A stretch of 64,000 nt of DNA from Actinomycetota bacterium. GTDB lineage: Bacteria; Actinomycetota; Thermoleophilia; Solirubrobacterales; Solirubrobacteraceae. Location: assembly GCA_009699245.1 (NCBI GenBank), contig WLOQ01000002.1:124001-188000 (forward strand), read 5' to 3'. Shown in pieces: positions 33,523-42,035 of this stretch. A program made the position numbers and the translations under genes. The notes beneath the pieces are model-generated. The model was not told where the DNA came from. It did not search any database and was given only the letters and a program-made list of their open reading frames with translations. Numbering within the stretch: the stretch's first letter is position 1; every line of letters starts with the position of its first letter.

Positions 33523-34259
33523 GCGACGCGGTCCTCGCCTGGCGCCACTACCGCCTCGAGCGCCGGATGTTCTGGCGCAACCCGACGGCCGCCTTCTTCA
33601 GCTTCGTCCTGCCGCTGATCTTCCTCGTCCTCTTCGGATCGATCTCCGACGATGCGCAGCTGCGCATCATCGTCCCCGGCATCGCCGGACTCTCGATCAT
33701 GGCGACGACGTTCAACGCGCTCGCGATGCAGATGACGTTCCTGCGCGACGCAGGCGTCCTCAAGCGGATGCACGGCACCCCGCTCCCGGGACGCTCCTAC
33801 CTGGCCGGCGTCCTCGGCAGCGCGGCCACCAACGCCGGTGTGCAGATCGTGATCGTCGTGCTGGCCGGTCGCTTCGCCTTCGGCCTCGGCTGGCCGCAGG
33901 ACTGGCTCACGCTCGCGATCTTCACGCTGCTCGGCGTGAGCTGCTTCGCGGCGCTCGGCGTGGCGCTGTCGTACGTCATCCCGAACTTCGAGGCCGCCCC
34001 GGCGTACACGAACATCATCTTCCTGCCGGTGATCTTCATCTCCGGCGTCTTCTACGACGCCGAGAAGGTCCCGACGTTCCTGCACGACATCGCCAACGCG
34101 CTGCCGCTCGTCCACGTGATCAACGGGCTGCAGGCGGCGCTCGTCAACGGCAAGCCGCTGAGCGACCTGCTGTCCGACCTCGGGGTGCTCCTGCTCTGGA
34201 CCGCCGCCGGCGTGTGGGCAGCGGTCCGCGGCTTTCGCTGGGACGGACGCGGCGGCTGA
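33519..34259 (+). CDS. ABC-2 type exporter permease
   Basis: 246 residues with six hydrophobic segments. An amphipathic N-terminus (RHYRLERRMFWRNP) precedes the first helix, and the family stretch FLPVIFISGVFYDAEKVP lies before the last ones. GTG 33519 overlaps the ATPase stop (GTGA). Forms the homodimeric membrane part of the exporter. Converges on the next gene with a two-base gap. Confidence 0.9.
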   Translation: MSDAVLAWRHYRLERRMFWRNPTAAFFSFVLPLIFLVLFGSISDDAQLRIIVPGIAGLSIMATTFNALAMQMTFLRDAGVLKRMHGTPLPGRSYLAGVLGSAATNAGVQIVIVVLAGRFAFGLGWPQDWLTLAIFTLLGVSCFAALGVALSYVIPNFEAAPAYTNIIFLPVIFISGVFYDAEKVPTFLHDIANALPLVHVINGLQAALVNGKPLSDLLSDLGVLLLWTAAGVWAAVRGFRWDGRGG

Positions 34260-34261
34260 GC

Positions 34262-35116
34262 CTACGCCGCAGGAAGGGGGTTGAACCCGGGCAGCAGCAT
34301 GTGACCGCCGTCCACCGGAATCGCGAGGCCCGTCACCTCCGAGGCGAGGTCCGAGGCGAGCCAGAGGACCGCACCCGCGATGGCGTTCGGCGAGAGGAGG
34401 TTGCGCCCCTTGAGTGCCGCCATGTGGGCCGAGACCGTCTCGACATGCGCGCGGGTACCACCCGCGCCGCCCGCGATGAGGTCGCGCACGACCTGAGAGT
34501 TCGTGATGTCCGTGTCGATCGTGCCCGGGCAGACCGCGTTGCAGCGGATGCCGTGCGGGGCGAGCTCGAGCGCGATGTTGCGCATGAGGCCGACGACGCC
34601 GTGCTTGGCGGCGACATAGTGGGCCGATCCGGCGCTCGGCTCGAGGCCGTTGATCGACGCGGTGATGACGATCGATCCGGACCCCCGCTCGATCATGTGC
34701 GGCGCCACCGCCTTGGCCGTGCGCCAGACCCCGGCGAGCGTGATGTCCTGCAGCTCGGCCCACTCCGTCTCGCTGATCTCCCAGAAGGGCCGCACGCCCC
34801 ACACGCCCGCGTTCGCGAACACGACGTCGATCCCGCCGAGCTCCGCGATCCCGGCAACGACCGCAGCGTCGAGCTCGTCCTGGCGGCGCACGTCGGCATG
34901 CCGGGCGACGACCCGGCGGCCCAGACCGCGGATCTCCTGGGCCGTCTGCTCAAGATCGTCGCGCGTGGCGAGCGGGTACGGCGTCGTCTCCACCGCGCCG
35001 TCGAGGTCGGTGAGGACGATGTCGGCTCCCTCGCGCGCAAGCATCAGCGCCGTGGCCCGGCCGATGCCACGCCCACCACCGGTGATGAGCGCCACGCGCC
35101 CGTCGAGCAGTCCCAT
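34262..35116 (-). CDS. Mycofactocin-type SDR family oxidoreductase
   Basis: 284 residues. Classical SDR motifs: TGGGRGIGRATAL, VFANAGVWG, VITASINGLEPSAGSAHYVAAKHG with catalytic Ser, Tyr and Lys, and IPVDGGHMLLPG. The inserted segment TPYPLATRDDLEQTAQEI after strand two is the mark of mycofactocin-dependent dehydrogenases, which hold NAD tightly and need mycofactocin for re-oxidation. A strong AGGAGG precedes ATG 35116. The mycofactocin biosynthesis genes are not in the window. Substrate probably an alcohol. Confidence 0.85.
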   Translation of the reverse strand: MGLLDGRVALITGGGRGIGRATALMLAREGADIVLTDLDGAVETTPYPLATRDDLEQTAQEIRGLGRRVVARHADVRRQDELDAAVVAGIAELGGIDVVFANAGVWGVRPFWEISETEWAELQDITLAGVWRTAKAVAPHMIERGSGSIVITASINGLEPSAGSAHYVAAKHGVVGLMRNIALELAPHGIRCNAVCPGTIDTDITNSQVVRDLIAGGAGGTRAHVETVSAHMAALKGRNLLSPNAIAGAVLWLASDLASEVTGLAIPVDGGHMLLPGFNPLPAA

Positions 35117-35133
35117 CGTGTCCTCCTCCTCTG

Positions 35134-35152
35134 GGGCCGCCTGGCGCGGCCC
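35134..35152 (-). terminator. Short GC hairpin between the GNAT and SDR genes
   Basis: GGGCCGC (35134-35140) and GCGGCCC (35146-35152) form a 7-bp stem with a five-base loop, just after the GNAT stop and before the SDR Shine-Dalgarno. A weak terminator or leader hairpin. Confidence 0.3.
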
Positions 35153-35166
35153 GCGCTGGCGCAACG

Positions 35167-35775
35167 CTACGTCAGCGCACCGGGCGGTGTGAAGGCCGCG
35201 GGCGGCACGCCCTCCACCCGCACCTCGACGCGCGCGAGGTCGGACGCCTCCCATTCCTCGCGCAGCAGGCCGAAGACGTTGACGTCGAGCCAGCCGTCGG
35301 GGTGACGGTGCCAGTCGCGCAGGATGCCCTCATGGCGAAACCCCACCCCGAGGAGCGCCCGGGTCGAGCGCTCGTTCGCCGGGTTCGAATAGGAGCCGAG
35401 GCGGTGCTGGCCGAGCAGCTCGAAGGCGAGGCGCATCATGATCGCCTTCGACTCGCGGTTGGCCCCCGTCCCCCAGAACTCGCGGCCGAACCACGTGCCG
35501 ACCATGCAGCGGCCGTCGCGCGCGCTGAACTCCGAGAGGCCGGTGATGCCGGCGGGCCCGCGCTCGCGGTGCTCAACGAGGAGATCGAGCTGCTCGCCGC
35601 GTGCGCAGCGATCAGCCGCGCGCGCGATGTACGCCAGCGGCTGATCGACATCCGTGTACGGCCCCCAGGAGAACCAGCGGGTCACCTCGGCGTCCCCGGC
35701 GAGCTCGAGGAGCGCAGGAGCGTCGGCCGGCGCGGGCAGGCGCAGCGTGAGGGTCGGACCATGCAGAGCGAACAT
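35167..35775 (-). CDS. GNAT-family N-acetyltransferase (RimJ/RimL type)
   Basis: 202 residues from ATG 35775. TLRLPAPADAPALLEL at the start, GTWFGREFWGTGANRESKAIMM (about 105-125) as the acetyl-CoA binding region, and NERSTRALLGVGFRHEG are typical of the RimJ/RimL-like subgroup. An acceptor such as a protein N-terminus or small molecule is possible. Divergent from the phosphoesterase gene at 35799, with only 23 bases between them. Confidence 0.85.
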   Translation of the reverse strand: MFALHGPTLTLRLPAPADAPALLELAGDAEVTRWFSWGPYTDVDQPLAYIARAADRCARGEQLDLLVEHRERGPAGITGLSEFSARDGRCMVGTWFGREFWGTGANRESKAIMMRLAFELLGQHRLGSYSNPANERSTRALLGVGFRHEGILRDWHRHPDGWLDVNVFGLLREEWEASDLARVEVRVEGVPPAAFTPPGALT

Positions 35776-35798
35776 CGCGCGGATAGATTCGCACGGCC

Positions 35799-36497
35799 AT
35801 GTGGGGACTGCTCTACGACGTACACGGAAACCTGCCCGCGCTCGAGGCCGTGCTCGCTGACGCCGGGCGTCTCGGCGTGCAGCGCTGGGTCCTCGGCGGG
35901 GACTACGCGCTCTTTGGCGGCTGGCCCGTGGAGACGCTCGAGCGACTGCGCGAGCTGCCGGACGCGACGTGGATTCGCGGCAACGGCGAGCGCTGGACGG
36001 CCGCTCCCGGGACGGCGCCGGACGACCCCGTCGTGCAGGGCGCGATCGAGCACACCGCCGCGCAACTCGGCGCCGCGGACGTCGCGGCGCTCGCCGCGCT
36101 GCCCACCAGCGCGCCGGTGCCCGGCGGGCGGGCATGGCACGCGTCGCCCGCGTCGGATGTCGACGGGTTCCTCCCCGACCCGGCGCCCGAGGACGCGAGC
36201 CTCCTCGACGGCGTCGCCGACCAGCGCCTCGTCGTCGGCCACACCCATCTTCCGTTCCACCGCATCGCCGAGCCCTCGGGGATCGAGCTGCTCAACCCCG
36301 GCAGTGTGGGCATGCCGTTCGACGGCAACCCGCGCGCCGCGTGGGCGACGCTGCACGAGGACGGGCGCGTCGAGCTGCGGCGCGTGCGCTACGACCATGC
36401 CTCAGCGGCGCGCCGAGTGCGCGAGGCGGCCGGCGACGCGCCGTGGGGTGACATCGTGGCCCGCCGGATCGAGCGAGCCCAGTTCATCGGGCGCTGA
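35799..36497 (+). CDS. YfcE/MJ0936-type metallophosphoesterase
   Basis: 232 residues. Metal-binding motifs in order: YDVHGN (D and H), GGDYALFG (GGD), GNGER in place of the usual GNHD/E, VVGHTHLPF (GHTH) and NPGSVGMP. The N-terminal GLLYDVHGNLPALEAVL is characteristic of this family of cytoplasmic phosphodiesterases or phosphatases. TAGATT nine bases before ATG may be the -10, giving a very short leader. Substrate unknown. Confidence 0.85.
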   Translation: MWGLLYDVHGNLPALEAVLADAGRLGVQRWVLGGDYALFGGWPVETLERLRELPDATWIRGNGERWTAAPGTAPDDPVVQGAIEHTAAQLGAADVAALAALPTSAPVPGGRAWHASPASDVDGFLPDPAPEDASLLDGVADQRLVVGHTHLPFHRIAEPSGIELLNPGSVGMPFDGNPRAAWATLHEDGRVELRRVRYDHASAARRVREAAGDAPWGDIVARRIERAQFIGR

Positions 36498-36520
36498 TCG
36501 GCGTTGCTACCGTCGCCGCG

Positions 36521-37024
36521 ATGACGCATTCCGATCCGGGAGCCGTCGAGTTCGTGACCTCCGTCGGGGATCTCGACAGCACCGTCGTCGCCCTGCGCGA
36601 ATACCTGCACCTCTCGGCGGCGATCCGAGCCATGGGCGTCATCGAGCGGGCGGAAGGCACCGCCGCGGTGGTGGATTGTCCTCGCCTTGAGCCGATCCGT
36701 GTGGACTTCGGGGACCGCGTCGTCCAGCTCGCACACACCGCCCAGCTCGACGCGCCGGTCCCAGCGCTGCCGGATGTCCGCATGCTCCCAGCGTTCGAGG
36801 TCGACCCGTCGAGCGGCGAAGTCATCGGCACGATCGGCGGGCTCCACCGCCTCGTCGATGGCGTGCGGACGCTGGCCGATGCGCTCGGTGGATCGAACAT
36901 CGCGCTCGCGGTCTTCGAGACGACGAACGCAGCCCTGCCGCTGGCCGTCACCGTGCGTGCGGGCAGCTCGGAGGACCCTGTCATCACGCTCGGCGACGAG
37001 CAGTTCGAGCTTCCTGGAGCCTGA
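36521..37024 (+). CDS. Hypothetical protein
   Basis: 167 residues, acidic, without signal peptide or membrane helix. Alternating hydrophobic pattern in the middle (VVDCPRLEPIRVDFG, LALAVFETTN) suggests a small mixed alpha/beta protein. TACCGT seven bases before ATG 36521 fits a leaderless promoter. I do not recognise a family. It is followed after seven bases by the DoxX gene. Confidence 0.7.
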   Translation: MTHSDPGAVEFVTSVGDLDSTVVALREYLHLSAAIRAMGVIERAEGTAAVVDCPRLEPIRVDFGDRVVQLAHTAQLDAPVPALPDVRMLPAFEVDPSSGEVIGTIGGLHRLVDGVRTLADALGGSNIALAVFETTNAALPLAVTVRAGSSEDPVITLGDEQFELPGA

Positions 37025-37031
37025 GCACGTG

Positions 37032-37394
37032 ATGCGTCTGCTCGCGCGCGCCTTCGGCCCCATGTTCGTCCTCGCCGGTGCCAACCACTTCATCAACCCG
37101 CGCGTCTATCTGCGCATCATGCCCCCGTGGCTGCCGGCCCCCAAGGCGATGAACCTCGCAAGCGGCGCGGCGGAGATCGCGGGCGGCGCGGCCCTGATGT
37201 GCCGCGACCCGCGCGTGCGCCGAGCCGGCGGGTGGCTCTCGATCCTCACGCTCGTCGCCGTCTTCCCGGCGAACATCCACATGGCCGGGCACCCCGAGGA
37301 GTTCCCCGAGGTTCCCGGCGGGGCACCCGCGCTGCGCGCCCGCCTGCCGCTCCAAGCGCTCTTCATCGCGTGGGCCGCAGCCGCGATGCGGTGA
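37032..37394 (+). CDS. DoxX-family membrane protein
   Basis: 120 residues, four membrane helices. FVLAGANHFINPRVYLRIMPPWLP is the hallmark first part of DoxX/DUF4267-type proteins (about residues 11-34), then NLASGAAEIAGGAALM and a loop NIHMAGHPEEFPEVPGG. Members are linked with redox or sulfur metabolism, but function here is open. ATG 37032 or GTG 37029. Confidence 0.8.
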   Translation: MRLLARAFGPMFVLAGANHFINPRVYLRIMPPWLPAPKAMNLASGAAEIAGGAALMCRDPRVRRAGGWLSILTLVAVFPANIHMAGHPEEFPEVPGGAPALRARLPLQALFIAWAAAAMR

Positions 37395-37425
37395 TCCCGC
37401 GCCCGGTGGGTGATACACCTCACGC

Positions 37426-38961
37426 ATGAGCGATCGCGCAGACTCCCGCCGCCGCGGCCTTGCAGTCGCGGGAGCGGCACTGGCCGGCGTGGTCGCCTAC
37501 GACCTGACACAGCGCCGCCACGCGATCCTGCGCAACTTCCCGATCGTCGGGCACCTGCGCTACCTGCTCGAGAGCGTCGGGCCTGAGGTGCGCCAGTACA
37601 TCGTCACGTCGAACAACGAGGAGCGGCCCTTCTCGCGTGACGATCGCGCCTGGATCTACACCTCCTCGAAGGGCCGCCGCAACACCTTCGGGTTCGGCAC
37701 CGACAACGAGATGGAGGCGGTCGAGGGCTACACGATCGTCAAGCACGCCGCGCAGCCCATGCCGGGCCCGGCCGACGGGACGATGGGCAGTGCGCCCGAC
37801 TTCGCACTGCCGGGGCCGAAGATTCTCGGCGGGGCGCACGGGCGCCGGCACGCATTCCGGCCGGCGTCCGCCGTCAACATCAGCGGGATGAGCTTCGGCG
37901 CGCTCTCGGGGGCGGCGATCACGGCGCTCAACCGCGGCGCGCTGGCAGCCGGGTGCTGGCACAACACCGGCGAGGGCGGTCTCTCGACGCACCACCTTCA
38001 AGGTGCCGACGTCGTGTTCCAGATCGGCACCGGGTACTTCGGCTGCCGCGACGAGCATGGGGCGTTCAACCTCGAGGCGCTGCGCGAGCGGGTCACGGAG
38101 GGGCCTGTGCGCGCGATCGAGATCAAGCTCTCCCAAGGCGCCAAGCCGGGCCTCGGCGGCATGCTGCCGGGCGCGAAGGTGTCCGCGGAGATCGCGCGGG
38201 TTCGGGGGGTTCCAGCAGGCGTCGACTGCGTGAGCCCCAACGCGCACAGCGCATTCCACACGGTCGACGAGCTGATCGAGTTCATCGAGCTGCTCGCGAG
38301 TGAGACCGGGCTTCCCGTGGGTATCAAGTCGGCTGTGGGCGAGCAGACCTTCTGGGACACGCTGACCGAGCGGATGGTCGCGACAGGCGGCGGCCCCGAC
38401 TTCGTCACCATCGACGGCGGCGAGGGCGGCACCGGCGCTGCACCCCTCGCGTTCACCGACCACGTCGCACTGCCCTTCAAGCTCGGGTTCGCACGTGTCT
38501 ACGGGACGTTCGCACGGGCGGAGCTCCAGGAGGACGTCGTCTTCATCGGCTCCGGAAAGCTCGGCCTCCCGATCAACGCGCTCAGCGCGTTCGCGCTCGG
38601 CGCCGACCAGATCAACGTCGGCCGCGAGGCGATGCTGAGCATCGGCTGCATCCAGGCGCAGCGCTGCCACACGGACCACTGCCCGACGGGCGTCGCGACG
38701 CAGAACCCCTGGCTCACGCGTGGACTCGACCCCGACGTGAAGGCGGTGCGCACCACCTCATACGTGCGCGCCCTGCGCGGCGAGCTCGGCCGACTGGCCC
38801 GCGCGTGCGGCGTCGCGCACCCGGCCTTCATGCACCCCGACCAGATCGAGCTGATCGGACAGGGGTTCCGGCACATCACGCTCACCGAGGCCTTCGCGTA
38901 CGAGGCTGACTGGCGCGAGGTGCCCGCCGGGCGCCGCGCCGAGATCAACGCGCTCACATGA
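37426..38961 (+). CDS. FMN-binding glutamate synthase family protein
   Basis: 511 residues with an N-terminal membrane helix at about 11-27, then the central/FMN domain of glutamate synthase: NISGMSFGALSGAAITALN, NTGEGGLSTHH, AKPGLGGMLPG, DGGEGGTGAAP and the 3Fe-4S cysteines in GCIQAQRCHTDHCPTG (C-x5-C-x4-C). There is no glutaminase domain and no partner small subunit, so it may be a stand-alone FMN/Fe-S oxidoreductase. TACACC six bases before ATG resembles the leaderless -10s. Its stop overlaps the CoA-transferase start by four bases. Confidence 0.88.
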   Translation: MSDRADSRRRGLAVAGAALAGVVAYDLTQRRHAILRNFPIVGHLRYLLESVGPEVRQYIVTSNNEERPFSRDDRAWIYTSSKGRRNTFGFGTDNEMEAVEGYTIVKHAAQPMPGPADGTMGSAPDFALPGPKILGGAHGRRHAFRPASAVNISGMSFGALSGAAITALNRGALAAGCWHNTGEGGLSTHHLQGADVVFQIGTGYFGCRDEHGAFNLEALRERVTEGPVRAIEIKLSQGAKPGLGGMLPGAKVSAEIARVRGVPAGVDCVSPNAHSAFHTVDELIEFIELLASETGLPVGIKSAVGEQTFWDTLTERMVATGGGPDFVTIDGGEGGTGAAPLAFTDHVALPFKLGFARVYGTFARAELQEDVVFIGSGKLGLPINALSAFALGADQINVGREAMLSIGCIQAQRCHTDHCPTGVATQNPWLTRGLDPDVKAVRTTSYVRALRGELGRLARACGVAHPAFMHPDQIELIGQGFRHITLTEAFAYEADWREVPAGRRAEINALT

Positions 38962-40244
38962 CCACCCCAAAGGTCCCCAGCGCCCAGCCCGCCGACGCGC
39001 TCCTCCAGCGCATCGAGCCCGGCGCCGACCTCATCGTCCCGCTCGCCAACGGGGAGCCCTCCGGACTGCTCGACGTCCTCGAGGACCACGCCGAGCAGCT
39101 CTCGGGCGTGCGCATCCACCAGATGCACCCACTGCACGAGCGTCGGTACATCCGCGGGGAGTTCCCGGGCCACCTGCGCCACGTGAGCTACTTCCTCTCG
39201 AGCGCTGACCGCCAGGCGTACCTCGATGGGCACTGCGACCTCGTCCCGAGCCACTTCTACGAGATGCCGCAGCTGCTGCGCCAGACGACGCGCTGCTCGA
39301 TGGTCCTCGCGGCGGCCAGCCCGCCCGATCGCCACGGGTTCTTCAGCCTGGGGACCAACGCCGACTACACGGCCGCGATGATCGGTCGGGCGCCGTTCTG
39401 GCTTGAGGTCAACGACCAGATGCCCTTCACGACGGGGCACAACGTGATCCACGTCTCCCAGATCGAGGGGTGGTCGCATGTGGACCGCCCGCTCGTGTCG
39501 GTCGAGCCTGCGGTGCCGGGCGCAGCGGACCGGCGGATCGCCGAGCTCATCGCCGAGCGCATCCCCGACGGAGCGACGCTCCAGACCGGCATCGGGGCGA
39601 TCCCAAACGCGGTCCTCGACGAGCTGCGCGATCACCGGGACCTCGGGCTCCACACCGAGCTGCTGACCGACGGAGCCATCGACCTCATCGACGCCGGGGT
39701 CATCAACGGCACCCGCAAGGTCCGGCGCCGCAACCGGCACGTGGCGACCTTCTGCCTCGGAACCGAGCGGCTCTACGACTTCCTGCGCGAGAACGAGGGC
39801 ATCGAGATGCTCTCGGTCGAGTGGGTGAACAACCCTGCGACGATCGCGCAGCAGCCGGACTTCGTCGCCATCAACGCCACGACGGAGATCGATCTCCTCG
39901 GGCAGTGCGCCTCCGAAACGATCGCGGGCCGCTACTGGTCCTCCAGCGGCGGTCAGGCCGACTTCGCGCGCGGCGCGATGGCCGCCGAGCGCGGTCAGGC
40001 CTTCATCGTCCTGCACGCGGCGACGACCTCCGGTCGCAGCAGGATCCGGGCGCAGCTGACGCCGGGGTCGGTTGTGACGACGACGAAGAACACCGTCGAC
40101 CATGTCGTCACCGAGCACGGCGTCGCGCGCCTGCGCGGGCGGTCGCTCGCGGAGCGCGCCCGGCTGCTGATCTCGATCGCGGCGCCCGAGCATCGCGACG
40201 ACCTCGAGCGCGAGGCGCTGGACCTGGGACTGCTTCATCGCTGA
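38958..40244 (+). CDS. Acetyl-CoA hydrolase/transferase family CoA-transferase
   Basis: 428 residues. Resembles 4-hydroxybutyrate/butyrate CoA-transferases: LQTGIGAIPNAVLDEL in the middle, the catalytic glutamate in NATTEIDLLGQ, and GQADFARGAMAAERGQ with the GxGG-like oxyanion region nearby (SSSGGQADF). Transfers CoA between acyl groups through a glutamyl-CoA intermediate in the cytoplasm. Translationally coupled to the FMN protein upstream; acceptor and donor unknown. Confidence 0.88.
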   Translation: MTTPKVPSAQPADALLQRIEPGADLIVPLANGEPSGLLDVLEDHAEQLSGVRIHQMHPLHERRYIRGEFPGHLRHVSYFLSSADRQAYLDGHCDLVPSHFYEMPQLLRQTTRCSMVLAAASPPDRHGFFSLGTNADYTAAMIGRAPFWLEVNDQMPFTTGHNVIHVSQIEGWSHVDRPLVSVEPAVPGAADRRIAELIAERIPDGATLQTGIGAIPNAVLDELRDHRDLGLHTELLTDGAIDLIDAGVINGTRKVRRRNRHVATFCLGTERLYDFLRENEGIEMLSVEWVNNPATIAQQPDFVAINATTEIDLLGQCASETIAGRYWSSSGGQADFARGAMAAERGQAFIVLHAATTSGRSRIRAQLTPGSVVTTTKNTVDHVVTEHGVARLRGRSLAERARLLISIAAPEHRDDLEREALDLGLLHR

Positions 40245-40256
40245 CACTCACGTCCG

Positions 40257-40655
40257 ATGGGCAAGCTGAGTCTCCCAAGCGTCGCCTTGATCCTGGTTCT
40301 GACGCTCGCTGTCGCCGCGACCGCGCTCGCCTCCGGCTCGCGCTGGCGTGGCAGCTCGACGAATCTCAAGGGTGACTTCACGTACGGGAAGGTGAGCTTC
40401 ACGCTGAGCGGATCGACGATCCGCGACTTCGTCATCGAGGGCGTGACGACCAGCGGCTGCGGCGGCTTCAAGTCGGTCGTCGTCCCGAGGATTCGGCTCA
40501 AGGGATCGGTGATCTCGGTGAAGTACCGGCCGATCGAGGGGATCGATGACTGGATCGTCATCGCCGGGCGGATCCGCGGCGGGAAGGCGACCGGAACCTT
40601 CCGCGAGGGCCCGCTCTGCTCCAACGAGGGCCGCTTCACCGCCCGGCGGCGCTGA
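40257..40655 (+). CDS. Small secreted beta-rich protein
   Basis: 132 residues. Signal peptide MGKLSLPSVALILVLTLAVA with cleavage near ALASG. The mature part is a single beta-rich domain with two cysteines (TSGCGG and GPLCSNEG), VSFTLSGSTIRDFVIEG and RIRGGKATGTF. The same pattern appears twice in the next gene's product. No recognised function. Confidence 0.7.
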   Translation: MGKLSLPSVALILVLTLAVAATALASGSRWRGSSTNLKGDFTYGKVSFTLSGSTIRDFVIEGVTTSGCGGFKSVVVPRIRLKGSVISVKYRPIEGIDDWIVIAGRIRGGKATGTFREGPLCSNEGRFTARRR

Positions 40656-40750
40656 TGCCGCCCGGCGTCCCCCGGGATTCAGGCCCGCACGAATCCTGCC
40701 GATGGAGAGGGTGGATCCCGGACCTCGGGCGCTCCGTCCTGCCGCACCTC

Positions 40751-41515
40751 ATGAGACACCGCTCCCATCTGCTGGCCGCCATCGTCAGCGCTGCCCTCGC
40801 GGCCGCGCTGCTCTGCAGCGGGCCCGCCTCCGCCGGCGTCTACGGCGGCGACACGCAGCAGTACGACGCGTTCGTCCTCCTCTCGCGACCGGCGAGCGTG
40901 CGCCCGAAGGCCTTCATCGTCGCGGTGCGCGCCACGTGCGCGAGCGGCGAGCTGCTGTCGCTCCACCGCACCTACGCCATGGGCGACTTCAGCACCGTGC
41001 GGCTGCGCTCGCGCGGGCGGTTCAGCGCGGTGCGGCTTCAGCGGACCGCCTGGGGGGCCCTGCGGCTCGCCATCACCGGCCACATCGGTCCGCGCCGTGC
41101 CGACGGCACGATCAGCGCCACGCTCAGCGGCGCGGACCGCTGTCGGGCCGGGCCGCTCCGGTGGTCTGCGGAGCGCGCCCGCGGGCTGGTGTACGGCGGG
41201 GTGACCTCCCAGAGCGAGCCGATCGTGATCCGCCGCAAGGGCGACCGGATCGGTCACGTCGACGTGGACTGGCACGCCGACTGCACGCCGGAGGGGTTCG
41301 CGCACATCCCTGACGGCATGACGGGGTTCGCCCTCGATGCGGCGGGCGGCTTCGACACGACCTGGAGCGCCACCGACGAGACCGGTCGTTGGGACCGCAG
41401 CTTCGCGGGCGACCTCACGCCGACGGCGGGGTCCGGCTCCTTCCAGGTGACGCTGACCCGCGCCGCGTCCGCCTGCGCATCGCCGCCCGTCCACTGGCAG
41501 GTCGAGAGCGGCTGA
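40751..41515 (+). CDS. Secreted protein with two tandem beta-rich repeats
   Basis: 254 residues from ATG 40751, giving a signal peptide that ends in GPASAG. The mature chain has two repeats of similar layout. Repeat 1 runs from VYGGDTQQ to LRWSAERA and repeat 2 from VYGGVTSQ to VHWQVESG; each has a cysteine near its middle and one near its end and closes with a tryptophan. The single domain of the preceding gene follows the same pattern. Function unknown; an extracellular structural or binding role is likely. Confidence 0.7.
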   Translation: MRHRSHLLAAIVSAALAAALLCSGPASAGVYGGDTQQYDAFVLLSRPASVRPKAFIVAVRATCASGELLSLHRTYAMGDFSTVRLRSRGRFSAVRLQRTAWGALRLAITGHIGPRRADGTISATLSGADRCRAGPLRWSAERARGLVYGGVTSQSEPIVIRRKGDRIGHVDVDWHADCTPEGFAHIPDGMTGFALDAAGGFDTTWSATDETGRWDRSFAGDLTPTAGSGSFQVTLTRAASACASPPVHWQVESG

Positions 41516-41522
41516 CGTTGAC

Positions 41523-41552
41523 TTGTTAGCGCGCTACATAGCACGCTAGGCT
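41523..41552 (+). promoter_or_regulatory. MarR-operon promoter with tandem palindromic operator
   Basis: TTGTTA (41523-41528) and TAGGCT (41547-41552) are 18 bases apart, and the start codon follows six bases after the -10. Between them lie TAGCGCGCTA (41527-41536), a perfect palindrome, and TAGCACGCTA (41539-41548), 12 bases apart. MarR dimers bound there would block RNA polymerase, as in typical MarR autoregulation. Confidence 0.65.
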
Positions 41553-41558
41553 TTTTGG

Positions 41559-42035
41559 ATGCCGACCGCGTCAGGCGTGCCTCCCGCCGATTCCGATGCC
41601 GACCTCGAGGCCTTCTCGGAGGCCCTGGCGGAGTTCATGCGCGCGGTGCGGCGCGCCCGCGGCCGGATCGCCGTCGCCTCTGATCCGGCCGAGCTGTCGC
41701 TCTCGCAGTTCCATGTCCTCGACGCGCTCGAGCGCAGCGGTGGGCCGCTCCAGGTCGGCGAGCTCGCGCTCGGCGCCGGGGTCGCCCCGCCCACGGTCAC
41801 CCGGATGCTCGCCGCGCTCGAGAGCAATGGCCTGGTCGTGCGCGACCGAAGCGACGCCGACCGGCGCGTCGTTCACGTCGCGCTCACCGCACCCGGGCAG
41901 GCCGCGCTCGACGCCAAGCGCACGCAGGTCCAGGCGTGGCGGCGCGCGGCCTTCACCGCGCTGAGCGCTGCGGAGCGCGAGCAGGCCGCGCAGCTGCTGA
42001 CGAAGCTCGCCGCCTCGATCGAGGATCACGTATGA
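41559..42035 (+). CDS. MarR-family transcriptional regulator
   Basis: 158 residues. Winged-helix region: LSLSQFHVLDALERSG, LQVGELALGAGVAPPTVTRMLAALESNGLVVR (about 65-97, recognition helix PPTVTRML), then the wing DRSDADRRVVHVALT with the DxRxxxVxLT signature. C-terminal dimerisation helices follow. ATGA overlap with the first MFS gene indicates it controls the two transporters, and the palindromes in its promoter point to autorepression relieved by a drug-like ligand. Confidence 0.92.
   Translation: MPTASGVPPADSDADLEAFSEALAEFMRAVRRARGRIAVASDPAELSLSQFHVLDALERSGGPLQVGELALGAGVAPPTVTRMLAALESNGLVVRDRSDADRRVVHVALTAPGQAALDAKRTQVQAWRRAAFTALSAAEREQAAQLLTKLAASIEDHV

Noticed and set aside
35380-35400. 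tRNA-like GGTTCGAAT segment
   Set aside because: It lies within the GNAT coding sequence, and no acceptor or anticodon stems can be drawn around it.
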